A DNA stretch of 64,000 nucleotides from Planctomycetota bacterium (lineage in GTDB: Bacteria > Planctomycetota > UBA1135 > UBA2386), in contig JAEUHR010000046.1 in NCBI GenBank assembly GCA_016794425.1, positions 62,001-126,000 of the forward strand. The letters are read 5' to 3'. The notes beneath the pieces are model-generated. The model was given only the letters and a program-made list of their open reading frames with translations. It did no database searches and was not told the origin of the DNA. This document shows positions 16,642-26,960 of this stretch, one piece after another. The first letter of the stretch is position 1; each line of letters starts with the position of its first letter. Made by a program: the position numbers and the translations under genes.

Positions 16642-17673
16642 TCAGCCGTCGCCGAGCACGTAGAGGCGCTCGACCTCGGGCAGCATCGTCAGCACCACGT
16701 CGGCGACCTTCTGCAGGCTCGCCGGCGCCATGTTCTCGATCGTGTCGGTCGGCTTGTGCCAGTGCGGATTGCCGTTGAGGTCGATCAGGTCGACCGACGG
16801 GATGCCGACCTCGAGGAACGGCACGTGGTCGTCGCTGGCCGCCTCGGCGCGCTGGAAGAAGTGCTGCTGGTGGCCGCAGGCCACGGCGGCGGCCCAGGTC
16901 AGTTCGCGCAGCCGCCGCGTCGAGTAGAGCTCTTCCTGGATGTGCAGGTCGGTGCGGCCGACCATGTCGAGCAGGATCAGCGCCGCGATGCGCGGCTCTT
17001 CGCCGAGCAGCTGCGCGTCGCGGTGGCGCTTCACGAACCGGCGGCTGCCGAACAGCGCCCGGGCCGCGTCGTTCCACGCCCAGTCGAGGCTCTCCTCGCC
17101 GTCGAAGAACACCAGCTCGATCGTCGCGCGGTGCCGTGCGCGCTGCAGCACCGGCGCCAGTGCCAGCAGCAGCGCGACGCCGCTGGCGCCGTCGTTGGCG
17201 CCGACGAAGTGGAAGTTGTGCGCCGGGTCGGGGTGGCCCCGCGTGCACTTCGTGTCGTGGTGGCAGCCGAGCACGATGCGCTCGTCGCGGTCGCCGGGGA
17301 TGCGCGCCGCGAGGTTCGTGAACGTCACCAGCTCCTTGCGGTCGGTCCAGGTGTCGCGCTGCACGGTGAGGCCGAGGCCCTCGAGGTGGCGCTGCACGTA
17401 GTCGAGCTGCTGCGTCCAGCCGGGCGAGCCCGGCGTGCGCGGCCCGAAGCCGGTCAGCGCGCGCACGTGTTCGAACGCTTCGGCGCCGAGGTCTGCCGGT
17501 GCGCGCACCGGTTCGAGCTGCGGCACCTTGCTGCGGTCGATCGTCGGCTGCTGCGGCGGTCGTTGCGGCGCCGCGGTCGCCAGGTGCTTGCCGGCCATGG
17601 CCGCGCCGATGCAGGCGACGAGGCCGATGCCACACAGCGACAGCGCCGTCGACGTGCGCACGACCGCTCTCAC
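16642..17673 (-). CDS. M28-family glutaminyl-peptide cyclotransferase-like metalloprotein (second of tandem pair)
   Basis: A 343-residue exported protein with an N-terminal membrane or signal helix (about 8-27). The motif order matches animal-type (M28-fold) glutaminyl cyclases: GCHHDTKCTRG near 140, FVGANDGASGV with the metal Asp near 162, VFFDGEESLDWAW with Glu near 198, DDHVPFLEVGIPSVDLID near 285, and WHKPTDTIEN with the metal His near 307. These enzymes turn N-terminal Gln into pyroglutamate; close relatives are aminopeptidases. It begins with GTG at 17673, overlapping the stop of a paralogue upstream. DDH-[VI]-PFL favours cyclotransferase over aminopeptidase, but activity is inferred. 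Confidence 0.82.
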   Translation of the reverse strand: MRAVVRTSTALSLCGIGLVACIGAAMAGKHLATAAPQRPPQQPTIDRSKVPQLEPVRAPADLGAEAFEHVRALTGFGPRTPGSPGWTQQLDYVQRHLEGLGLTVQRDTWTDRKELVTFTNLAARIPGDRDERIVLGCHHDTKCTRGHPDPAHNFHFVGANDGASGVALLLALAPVLQRARHRATIELVFFDGEESLDWAWNDAARALFGSRRFVKRHRDAQLLGEEPRIAALILLDMVGRTDLHIQEELYSTRRLRELTWAAAVACGHQQHFFQRAEAASDDHVPFLEVGIPSVDLIDLNGNPHWHKPTDTIENMAPASLQKVADVVLTMLPEVERLYVLGDG

Positions 17674-18695
17674 TTGCGTCCGAGCACGAACGCCTCGAGC
17701 TCGGGCCACGCCTGCAGCACCAGGTTGCCGGCGAACGCGAGGCCTTCGGGGTCGGTCGCGGCGAGGTCGTCGTCGGCGGTGTGCCACCAGCGCTCGTAGC
17801 GCGGGTCCTCGTAGCTGCCCGGGATGCGGCGGCTGAAGTCGATCAGCAGCACGCTCGGCACGCCGTAGCGGCTGAACGTCATGTGGTCGTCGATCGTGCC
17901 CCAGTTCTGGCCGCGCCGCTGCGCCTCCTGGACCTCCGCCTGGCTCGGGAACTCGAAGAAACGCGCGCCTTCTCCCATCGCCTTGCCGGCGCGCTCGAAC
18001 AGCTCGAGCAGCCGCACGTCCGAGTTGCCGTCGCGGTCGATCTTGAAGTTCTTGCTGCCGATCAGGTCGAGCAGCACGAACGCCTTGACGCGCGGCAGCG
18101 TCTTCGACTCCGACAGCCACTTGCAGAATTCCTTGCTGCCGAGCAGCGCGCGCTCGTCGTTCCACGTCCAGTCGAGCGACTCCTCGGCGTCGATCCAGTA
18201 GAGCCAGACGTTGGCCTTCGGCTTGTGTTCGGGCGACGTCAGCACGCGCGCGAGCTCGAGCAGCACCGCCGGGCCGCCGCCGCCGTCGATCGCGCCGACG
18301 AAGCGGAAGTTGTGCGCCGCGTCGGCGTGGCCGTCGGCGAGTTTGGTGTCGTAGTGCGAGCCGATCATCAGGATCGGTCCGTTCTGCGGGTCCTGGCCGT
18401 CGATCTGCACCCACAGGTTGCGCAGCTGGCGCTTCTCCTTCGGGTGCATCAGCTCCTGGCGCTGCAGCTTCAGGCCGAGCTTGCCGACCTCCTTGTCGAT
18501 GTAGTCGGCGGTCTTGCCGAGCGCGTCGCTGCCGAACGGCCGCGGGCCGAACCCGACCATCGCCTCGAGGTGCGCGTTGGCGCGGCTCGCCTCGACCGGG
18601 CCCGAGCTGCCGCCGCAGCCCGCGAACAGGAGTGCCGAGGCGGCGGCGAACGAAAGCGCCAGCGCAGAGCGGCGGCGGGCAGGTCCAGCGATCAT
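17670..18695 (-). CDS. M28-family glutaminyl-peptide cyclotransferase-like lipoprotein (first of tandem pair)
   Basis: A 341-residue lipoprotein with the lipobox LLFAGC at about residues 22-27. It shares the architecture of the downstream gene: GSHYDTKLADG near 110, FVGAIDGGGG with the metal Asp near 132, YWIDAEESLDWTW with Glu near 165, IDDHMTFSRYGVPSVLLID near 275 and ERWWHTADDD with the metal His near 305. It differs at the DDH-x-PFL site (DDHMTFS), so the two copies may have different substrates. It probably acts on the periplasmic face of a membrane. A good promoter match lies immediately upstream. Confidence 0.82.
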   Translation of the reverse strand: MIAGPARRRSALALSFAAASALLFAGCGGSSGPVEASRANAHLEAMVGFGPRPFGSDALGKTADYIDKEVGKLGLKLQRQELMHPKEKRQLRNLWVQIDGQDPQNGPILMIGSHYDTKLADGHADAAHNFRFVGAIDGGGGPAVLLELARVLTSPEHKPKANVWLYWIDAEESLDWTWNDERALLGSKEFCKWLSESKTLPRVKAFVLLDLIGSKNFKIDRDGNSDVRLLELFERAGKAMGEGARFFEFPSQAEVQEAQRRGQNWGTIDDHMTFSRYGVPSVLLIDFSRRIPGSYEDPRYERWWHTADDDLAATDPEGLAFAGNLVLQAWPELEAFVLGRK

Positions 18696-18701
18696 CCGCG
18701 C

Positions 18702-18730
18702 ACGTTAGACGGGTCCGTCGGCGCGGTCAA
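18702..18730 (-). promoter_or_regulatory. Promoter of the glutaminyl-cyclase-like pair
   Basis: On the minus strand, TTGACC (18730-18725) is followed by a 17-base spacer and TAACGT (18707-18702). The start codon begins 6 bases after the -10 element, so transcription should begin at or next to the ATG, giving a leaderless mRNA. Confidence 0.55.
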
Positions 18731-18823
18731 AAGCCTCATGCCACGGGCCGATCGCGTCGATACCATCGGCGGAGCCGCAACCGTCGGCTCCATGCTGGAC
18801 CGGAGGCTCGCGAGGCGCACGCC

Positions 18824-20851
<2,028 letters not shown>

Positions 20852-20872
20852 GGCCAGCCGAGGGACTCCAGC

Positions 20873-21979
20873 GTGTCCGTTCGCCGGATCGACCAGGATC
20901 ACACGCGGTTCCGCCAGATCGTGCGGGGCCGCATCAAGCGCGACCTGAAGCGCTTCGTCAGCTCCGGTGAGCTGATCGGCAAGCAGGGCCAGCGCTACGT
21001 CACGATCCCGCTGCCGCAGATCACGCTGCCGCGGTTCCGCTACGGCGAGAACCAGAAGCAGGGCGTCGGTCAGGGCGAGGGCGAGAACGGCCAGCCGGTG
21101 CCGGGCCAGGACGGCGACGGCCAGGGGCAGGCCGGCGAGGAGGCCGGCAAGCACTCGCTCGAGGTCGAGGTGTCGCTCGAGGACCTCGCGAAGATCCTCG
21201 GCGAGGAGCTCGAACTGCCGAACATCGAGCCGCGCGGCCGCAAGATGCTGCGCGCCTCCGCCGGCCGCTACACCGGCATCTCACGCTCGGGACCGATGTC
21301 GCTGCGCCACTTCAAGCGCACGTTCCGCGAAGCGCTGAAGCGGCAGATCGCATCGGGCACCTACGACCCGCGGAACCCGATCATCGTGCCGATCCGCGAC
21401 GACCTGCGCTTCCGCTCGCTGCAGACGCGCGAGGTGCCGCAGGCGAGCGCGGCGATCGTCTACATGATGGACGTGTCCGGCTCGATGGGGCGCGAGCAGA
21501 AGGACATCGTGCGCATCGAGGCGTTCTGGATCGACACCTGGCTGCGGCACCAATACAAGAACCTGCAGGTGCACTACATCGTGCACGACGCGGTCGCGCA
21601 CGAAGTCGACCAGCACACGTTCTTCCACCTGCGCGAGAGCGGCGGCACCAAGATCTCGTCGGCGTACGAGCTGTGTCTGCAGCTGGTGCGCGACAAGTAC
21701 CCGGCGCAGGAGTGGAACGTGTATCCGTTCCACTTCAGCGACGGCGACAACTGGAGCACGCGCGACACCGAGCACTGCGTGTCGCTGCTGAAGGACTCGC
21801 TGCTGCCGGTCTGCAACCAGTTCTGCTACGGGCAGGTCAAGAGCGCCTACGGGTCGGGGCAGTTCAAGAAGGACCTGGACACCGCGTTCCGCGGCGACGA
21901 CAAGGTCGTGACGACCGACATCCAGGACCGCGACGGCATCCTGCCGTCGATCAAGTCGTTCCTCGGCAAGGGGCGGTAG
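20873..21979 (+). CDS. YeaH/YhbH (DUF444) von Willebrand A-like protein
   Basis: A 368-residue protein of the YeaH family, which is almost always encoded next to prkA. Residues about 60-92 are a Gly/Gln-rich linker. The vWA-type domain holds the MIDAS motif D200-V-S-G-S204, and the family-specific FAEHT-like positions appear as HTFFHLRESGGTKISSAY near 244. It probably works with PrkA and SpoVR as a stress or starvation module. The start is GTG at 20873, with AGGGA about 8 bases upstream. It is the last gene before the compositionally different 22-26 kb insert. Confidence 0.93.
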   Translation: MSVRRIDQDHTRFRQIVRGRIKRDLKRFVSSGELIGKQGQRYVTIPLPQITLPRFRYGENQKQGVGQGEGENGQPVPGQDGDGQGQAGEEAGKHSLEVEVSLEDLAKILGEELELPNIEPRGRKMLRASAGRYTGISRSGPMSLRHFKRTFREALKRQIASGTYDPRNPIIVPIRDDLRFRSLQTREVPQASAAIVYMMDVSGSMGREQKDIVRIEAFWIDTWLRHQYKNLQVHYIVHDAVAHEVDQHTFFHLRESGGTKISSAYELCLQLVRDKYPAQEWNVYPFHFSDGDNWSTRDTEHCVSLLKDSLLPVCNQFCYGQVKSAYGSGQFKKDLDTAFRGDDKVVTTDIQDRDGILPSIKSFLGKGR

Positions 21980-22259
21980 GCGGCGGGGCGCCGCGGAGCA
22001 CACTTGCTGGTCATCGGACCGGCGCGTTCGGACTCGACGCACGCCCGCCGTTCGGTCCGAAGGAGGGGAAGCGGAACCACTGCGACGTGGGGCTCCTCGC
22101 GGGCCTCCGCGAGTACCGGAACGGCGCGGTGCTCGTCGGTCTCGACGTGCGCATGTCGAGGGGCAGGAGCCGGTCGACGCCGCCCGGCGGCTCGGCGAGC
22201 CGCTGCATCGACGCGCGGTAGCGCGCTGATTCGCTGCAGCCACGCTAGGATCCCGGTCG
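21980..22259. other. 280-base intergenic region at the left edge of the radical SAM insert
   Basis: I see no convincing gene. A 44-codon frame (GTG at 22087 to TAG at 22221, ending in S-R-C-I-D-A-R) and an opposite 65-codon frame (22208-22011) are both open, but neither has a well-placed ribosome site or a recognisable family. TAGGAT lies about 10 bases before the methyltransferase start and may be its -10 element. Confidence 0.4.
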
Positions 22260-23033
22260 GTGTCGCACATGCAACGCGGAGAGTTGGAGAAGCGAGTCGC
22301 AGCCGTGCCGGTCTGGTACCACACGCTCGACCTCGGCGAAGGCGTGGTCACGCCGGGCTACTTCGACATGCGGCCGTTCGTCGGCCACTTCCGCTTCCCG
22401 ACATCGATGGCCGGCCTGTCGGTCGTGGACGTCGGCACGTCCAATGGTCAGTTCGCGTTCCACTTCGAGCGTCTGGGTGCGGACCGAGTGATCGCGGTCG
22501 ACCTCGCGCACGTGCTCGACCACGACTTCCCGGACTGGTACCGCCGTGAGCTGCAACAGCGGTACAGCGCTGCCGAACTGGCGCGGATCGACGAGGAAGA
22601 GCTGGAGGCCGGGTTCTCCCTGGCGCACGAGGTCTTCGCATCGAAGGTCGAAAAGCGCCGTTGCACCGTCTACGAACTCGGCGACCTGATGCAGGGGCAG
22701 TTCGACGTCGCCTACTGCTCGAATCTGGTGCAGCACCTGCGCGACCCCGTGCGTGCCCTGGAGAGCATCCGGCGCTCGCTGAAGCCATCGGGGCAGTTCG
22801 TCTTCGGCTGTTCGTGCGAACTGTCGGTGGAGAACGTCAGCTACGCGATCTTCGAAGGGAGGATAGACCCGCACATCACCTACTGGGTGCCGAGCCGGGA
22901 GGCAGCTCAGAGGTTGTGCCAGATGGCTGGTTTCGTCGACGTGCAGTGGGTCGGGGCGTTCCGCTTTGCACCGGTGCCGCATCCCGAGCGCGTCGGCACC
23001 CTGGCAGTGCTGCACGCACGCAATCGGCCGTGA
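22260..23033 (+). CDS. CmoB-like class I SAM-dependent methyltransferase
   Basis: A 257-residue Rossmann-fold methyltransferase. The N-terminal WYHTLDLGEGVVTPGYFD and then VVDVGTSNGQFAFHFE (SAM motif I near 56-70) and VIAVDL match the CmoB/DUF1698-like group, whose members make 5-carboxymethoxyuridine in tRNA or alkylate small molecules. The motif IV-like AYCSNLVQHLRDP is also present. It opens an operon with two radical SAM genes, overlapping the first by GTGA. An alternative ATG is at 22269. Codon use is less GC-saturated than in the flanking genes. It could modify the product of the radical SAM enzymes; that is inference. Confidence 0.8.
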   Translation: MSHMQRGELEKRVAAVPVWYHTLDLGEGVVTPGYFDMRPFVGHFRFPTSMAGLSVVDVGTSNGQFAFHFERLGADRVIAVDLAHVLDHDFPDWYRRELQQRYSAAELARIDEEELEAGFSLAHEVFASKVEKRRCTVYELGDLMQGQFDVAYCSNLVQHLRDPVRALESIRRSLKPSGQFVFGCSCELSVENVSYAIFEGRIDPHITYWVPSREAAQRLCQMAGFVDVQWVGAFRFAPVPHPERVGTLAVLHARNRP

Positions 23034-24175
23034 TCCGCGCCACCTCGGAACTGGCGGAACTCAAGCAGCGCAACAGCGAGTTGCTGCGCGAGGGCATCGC
23101 TCGCGGACACACCCGCCTCGAGGGGCTGCCGGAGATCGTGGCGCTGCACACGACCGAGCGCTGCAACCTGCGCTGCACCATGTGCGCCCGCAGCCTCGGA
23201 CAGGGCAAACTGCAGCTCGCGCGCCACCGCCTGGCTGCGATCTGCGACGATCTGTTCCCCTCGGCGCGCAAGGTGGCGCTGTCGGCCGCGATGGGGGAGC
23301 CGCTGCTCGCCGACTTCGACCTGATCGCAGCCAAGGCCAAGTCGACGGGCGTTCGGATCGACCTGATCACGAACGGTACGGAGCTCGATGCAGCGACCTA
23401 CGCGGATGTCGCCCCAGTGTTCGACCACGTGAACGTGTCCGTCGATGCTGCGGACGCCGCCACCTACGAGCGGATCCGGCAGGGGGCCCACTTCGATCGG
23501 TTGCTCGGCAACCTGCAGGGCATCCGCGAACACCGACGTCGGCACCCTGACGACGTGCTGCTGTCGCTGAGCGCAGTGGTGATGCGATCGACCTTGCCGC
23601 ACCTCGAGCGCCTGATCCACCTGGCGGCGAGCCTCGAGTTCGCCGGCGTGATCCTGCAACCGCTGAGCCACGCCGGCAAGCCGAACCCCGACGAGGATCT
23701 GCTGCCGGCGATCGGGCGCGCGCAATTGCTCGCGCGCCTGGAAGCGCTGCGGCCGGTGGCGCGCGCCGCGGCGGTCCACCTGTTCTTCGCGAACTTCGCG
23801 TTGCCGCCAGAGATCGTCGGTCCGCTGCGCACGAAGGTCCCTGCCGAGATCTCCCACGCATCGGCGTGCGCCTACGTGCTTCAGCACTTCGGCGTGCAGC
23901 CGGATGGTCGGGTGTTCCCGTGCTACGTGCCGACCGACCACGTGCTCGGTGACACGAACGTCGACAGCGCCCGCCAGATCTGGAACGGGGCTCCCTTCCG
24001 ACGCCTTCGCGCGGCCCACTATCGCGCCAGGGGCACCGTGTTCTGTGCCGGCTGCTTGCACGCGCCGGCGCTGCGAGCATGGCGCTGGCCCTGGCTGCAG
24101 GACCGGCTGCGGCGTGCGCGGCTGTGGTGGTCGGATCGAGCCGGGGCCGCGCGCTCGCGGCGGGGGCATTCGTGA
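23030..24175 (+). CDS. Radical SAM protein with SPASM-like C-terminal cysteine set (first paralogue)
   Basis: A 381-residue radical SAM enzyme. The [4Fe-4S]-SAM motif is T-E-R-C45-N-L-R-C49-T-M-C52, followed by an AMGEPLL loop (the GGEP equivalent) and DLITNGT near 112. Four more cysteines at 281, 299, 340 and 343 (C-x17-C and F-C-A-G-C) suggest an auxiliary iron-sulfur cluster of SPASM or twitch type. The C-terminus is Trp/Arg-rich. SPASM enzymes usually modify ribosomal peptides, enzymes or sugars. It begins with GTG overlapping the methyltransferase stop, and overlaps a longer paralogue downstream. The substrate is unknown, and no precursor peptide is evident. Confidence 0.88.
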   Translation: MIRATSELAELKQRNSELLREGIARGHTRLEGLPEIVALHTTERCNLRCTMCARSLGQGKLQLARHRLAAICDDLFPSARKVALSAAMGEPLLADFDLIAAKAKSTGVRIDLITNGTELDAATYADVAPVFDHVNVSVDAADAATYERIRQGAHFDRLLGNLQGIREHRRRHPDDVLLSLSAVVMRSTLPHLERLIHLAASLEFAGVILQPLSHAGKPNPDEDLLPAIGRAQLLARLEALRPVARAAAVHLFFANFALPPEIVGPLRTKVPAEISHASACAYVLQHFGVQPDGRVFPCYVPTDHVLGDTNVDSARQIWNGAPFRRLRAAHYRARGTVFCAGCLHAPALRAWRWPWLQDRLRRARLWWSDRAGAARSRRGHS

Positions 24176-26349
24176 GCGCGATCGTCGGGGCGAGCCTCGC
24201 GGCAGCCAAGGCCGACAACAGCCGGCTGTTGCGCGAGGACATCGCGGCGAGGCGGACGACGTATCGCGGGTTGCCCGAGGTCGTCACGCTGAACCACTCC
24301 GACATCTGCAACCTCCGCTGCGTGATGTGCCAGCGCAGCCTCGGGCAGGGAACGAACCGCCTTGACCGGCAGGTGCTCGACCACGTCGCGCACGAGCTGT
24401 TTCCGACCGCGTGGAAGGCCGTGCTGACCACAGCCGGCGGCGATCCGCTCGCCGTCGACTTCGACTTCTTGCTCGAGCACGCCCTGCGTTTCGGGGTCCG
24501 GCTCGACGTCGTCACGAACGGCATGCTGCTGACACGCGACGTCTATCTGCGGGCACGCGGCGCGATCGACCACCTGAACGTCTCGCTCGACAGCCACGTG
24601 CCCGAGGTCTACGAGCGCATCCGTGCCGGTTCGTCCCACGCGCGCGTGTGGCGCAACCTCGAGCACCTGGCCTGTGAGCGCCATCGCCAGCCCGATGGCG
24701 TGCTGTTCTCCCTCAGCGCAGTGGTGATGAAGTCGAACTTGCCACACCTGGCGGACTTCCTGCGCGCCGTCGCGCCGCTGCAGCCGGACGGGGTCGTGCT
24801 GCAGCAACTGCAACATGCCGAGAAGCCGACGCCGGAGGAGGAACCGACGGCTGCGTTCTCCGGCGAGCAGATCGAACGCCATCTGGTCGAGGCCGAACGC
24901 GCGGCGCGGACCCTAGGGCTGAACCTGTTCCTCAGCGAGTTCCGACGACCGAACATCATCTCGCACGCGCCGCGGCCGAAGGTGCCGATGACGATCGAGG
25001 GACACGGTCTGTGCTGGTTCCTCGCCCAGAACTTCAACGTCATGTACACGGGCGAGGTCTTCCCGTGCTGCATCCCCACCGACCTGTGTCTGGGCGATGT
25101 GCGCTACCAGGACCCGGTCGAGATCTGGAACGGCGAACCGTTCCGGCGGCTGCGCGAGCAACACCTGACAGGTGGCGGCAACCTGTTCTGCAGCGGTTGT
25201 CTGCACGCGCCGCACTTGCCGCCGCGACCCGACCACGAGCGGTTGCAGTCCGAACGCGAACGTCGCGCCAAGGCCTTCGAGGTGGCGAGTGGTCTGCGCC
25301 GCGCGCACGAGGACCGGACGCGGCGTCCGATCTTCGCGGCGGACCTGCCGCAGTTCGTCGCGTGTGACGGCGGCTTCGCCGATGCGGTCAGCGTCGCGAC
25401 GGTGCAGCGACATGACGAGAGCGTCGAGGCTGCGGTCGCATCCGAGGGTGGCGTGTTGTCACTGCGCGAGGGGACCCTCGAGCGGCGCACGGCGGAGCTC
25501 GCCGTGACGCACCGTGTCGACCTGCGGGAGACCGCGGCCGGAGCGCGTGGTTCATGCGTGCACTGGCTGGGCGACGGCGTGGCCCTCGTGGGGTTCGAGG
25601 GTCGCGGTGCACTGTTCCGTGTCGACGCGACATCGTGCACGGCAGCGCTTCGACTCAGTGACCCTCGGTCCTTCGTGCGCACGAGCGGAGTCGCGGTCGC
25701 CAGTGACGGGGCGGTGTGGGTCGGTGAGTACGGAGTGTTCCCGGGGGCTCGCTGTGCGTGGGTCTATCGCAGCACCGACGGTGCGCGCACGTTCGAGCCC
25801 GTGACTCGATTCCAGAATGCCCGACACGTCCACCGAGTGCTCGCCACCGCGAACGGCGACGTGCTGGTGACGACCGGGGACCTCGCGGCCGAGCGCAGGC
25901 TGTATCGCTTGGATCGCAGGGGTTCGCCTCAGTGCCTCGGTACGGCATGGTCGGGCTTCGTCGCGGCGTGCGAGCATGCGGGCTCGCTGCACTTCGGGAC
26001 CGAACTGCTGGTGCAGAACGGACTGGTTGCCTACCGGCAGGGTCTCGAGCAGCCGCCGGAGTTCCGTCCGTTGCCTGCGGCGCTGGACCTGAAGGTGCGC
26101 TCGATCGTGTCGCTCGCCGATGGCACACTGCTGGCTCTGCTGGGCATGGACGCGGACCTGCCGCGGCAACGCATTGGTCGCCAGCCGGCCGTGTTGGCAT
26201 CCCGCGACCATGGTCGGAGCTGGTTCGTGGTGCACCGGTTCGCCGACTGGGACGAGGAACCCGACGACATGGTCGCGCTCGGCGGCTCGCGAGCCTGGGC
26301 GTTCGGTGGGCTTGCCCACCACGTGATCGGGGTCGAGTGGGGGCACTGA
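24172..26349 (+). CDS. Radical SAM/SPASM-like protein fused to an Asp-box beta-propeller-like domain (second paralogue)
   Basis: A protein of about 725 residues. Residues 1-350 repeat the upstream gene: C46-N-L-R-C50-V-M-C53, AGGDPLA, DVVTNGM and the extra cysteines at 281, 299, 340 and 343 in exactly the same register, plus C300. Residues about 385-725 are beta-rich and contain two Asp-boxes (S-T-D-G-A-R-T-F near 533 and S-R-D-H-G-R-S-W near 676), the hallmark of BNR/sialidase-type beta-propellers. I do not know this fusion from characterised enzymes. The tail could bind a glycan or protein substrate. GTG start by a 4-base overlap. Codon use is freer than in the neighbours, which suggests transfer. 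Confidence 0.87.
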   Translation: MSAIVGASLAAAKADNSRLLREDIAARRTTYRGLPEVVTLNHSDICNLRCVMCQRSLGQGTNRLDRQVLDHVAHELFPTAWKAVLTTAGGDPLAVDFDFLLEHALRFGVRLDVVTNGMLLTRDVYLRARGAIDHLNVSLDSHVPEVYERIRAGSSHARVWRNLEHLACERHRQPDGVLFSLSAVVMKSNLPHLADFLRAVAPLQPDGVVLQQLQHAEKPTPEEEPTAAFSGEQIERHLVEAERAARTLGLNLFLSEFRRPNIISHAPRPKVPMTIEGHGLCWFLAQNFNVMYTGEVFPCCIPTDLCLGDVRYQDPVEIWNGEPFRRLREQHLTGGGNLFCSGCLHAPHLPPRPDHERLQSERERRAKAFEVASGLRRAHEDRTRRPIFAADLPQFVACDGGFADAVSVATVQRHDESVEAAVASEGGVLSLREGTLERRTAELAVTHRVDLRETAAGARGSCVHWLGDGVALVGFEGRGALFRVDATSCTAALRLSDPRSFVRTSGVAVASDGAVWVGEYGVFPGARCAWVYRSTDGARTFEPVTRFQNARHVHRVLATANGDVLVTTGDLAAERRLYRLDRRGSPQCLGTAWSGFVAACEHAGSLHFGTELLVQNGLVAYRQGLEQPPEFRPLPAALDLKVRSIVSLADGTLLALLGMDADLPRQRIGRQPAVLASRDHGRSWFVVHRFADWDEEPDDMVALGGSRAWAFGGLAHHVIGVEWGH

Positions 26350-26351
26350 TG

Positions 26352-26365
26352 CGGCACGGCTGCCG
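26352..26365. terminator. Short hairpin after the radical SAM operon
   Basis: CGGCA and TGCCG form a 5-bp stem with a 4-base loop, 3 bases after the stop of the second radical SAM gene and before the convergent gene ending at 26379. There is no T tract, so this is only a weak terminator candidate. Confidence 0.25.
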
Positions 26366-26378
26366 ATGTGCGCTTCCG

Positions 26379-26879
26379 TCAATGCAACGCGAGCCCGAAG
26401 CGGCGCGCGGCCGCGACGGCAGTCGCGTAGAAGAGCACGTCGGCCAGCAGCGAACCGACCGCCACGGCCGCGACCGGCGGCAGCCACGGCAATGGCGCCA
26501 CCATCGCGATCGGCCGCACCGCGAGGTCGACCAGTTCGGCCGGTCCGTACTCGCGCAGCAGCCGCGCCAGGCGCACGCCGTGGGTCGCCGCGGCCGGCGC
26601 ACGCCAGAACGCCACCGCGTAGAACGCCAGGATCTCGGCGGCGGCGCTCGCCGTCGCGATCGAACCGGCAGTGCGCTCCGTGGCCGCGAGCAGCGCCGCC
26701 GTGGCCAGCGCGGCGAGCTTCGCGGTCAGGTCCTGGACCGCGTAGCGGCGGATCCAGAACCCGATCGCCGCGGTGCGCGGGCGGGGCGGTAGCGGCGGCA
26801 GGCAGGGCGGGAGCGGTGGCACGACCGCTCCACGTCGTCGCGCCAGCGCGGCCGTCAGGATTTCGCGGCGAGCCGCCAC
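26379..26879 (-). CDS. Hydrophobic membrane protein of unknown family
   Basis: A 166-residue protein with a Pro-rich cytoplasmic N-terminus (about 18-35) and about four membrane helices (52-68, 75-95, 118-140 and 142-162). I do not recognise a family. It reads from a GTG at 26879, divergent from spoVR, and converges on the radical SAM operon. The high-GC codon pattern is that of the flanking chromosome rather than of the insert. No ribosome site is visible before the GTG, so the exact start is uncertain. Confidence 0.55.
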   Translation of the reverse strand: MAARREILTAALARRRGAVVPPLPPCLPPLPPRPRTAAIGFWIRRYAVQDLTAKLAALATAALLAATERTAGSIATASAAAEILAFYAVAFWRAPAAATHGVRLARLLREYGPAELVDLAVRPIAMVAPLPWLPPVAAVAVGSLLADVLFYATAVAAARRFGLALH

Positions 26880-26907
26880 CGCCGGTCCGCGAACCGGCGT
26901 TTCCCTC

Positions 26908-26935
26908 TTGGCCTGCCGCGCGAACTGCCGATGCT
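26908..26935 (+). promoter_or_regulatory. Candidate spoVR promoter
   Basis: TTGGCC (26908-26913), a 16-base spacer, then GATGCT (26930-26935). The ATG at 26961 would have a leader of about 19 bases. It gives spoVR its own promoter, separate from prkA-yeaH. Confidence 0.4.
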
Positions 26936-26960
26936 ATCGGCGACTCCACCGACTGCCGAC

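Noticed and set aside
22011..22208. A 65-codon minus-strand frame in the same gap
   Set aside because: No ribosome site, no family, and Pro/Arg/Ser-rich composition; it could be a degraded fragment but cannot be supported.
22087..22221. A 44-codon frame before the methyltransferase, as a possible precursor peptide for the radical SAM enzymes
   Set aside because: The AAGGAGG-like site is about 18 bases away, too far for its GTG. The peptide has no leader/core pattern, and its single Cys is not repeated. It remains only a weak possibility.
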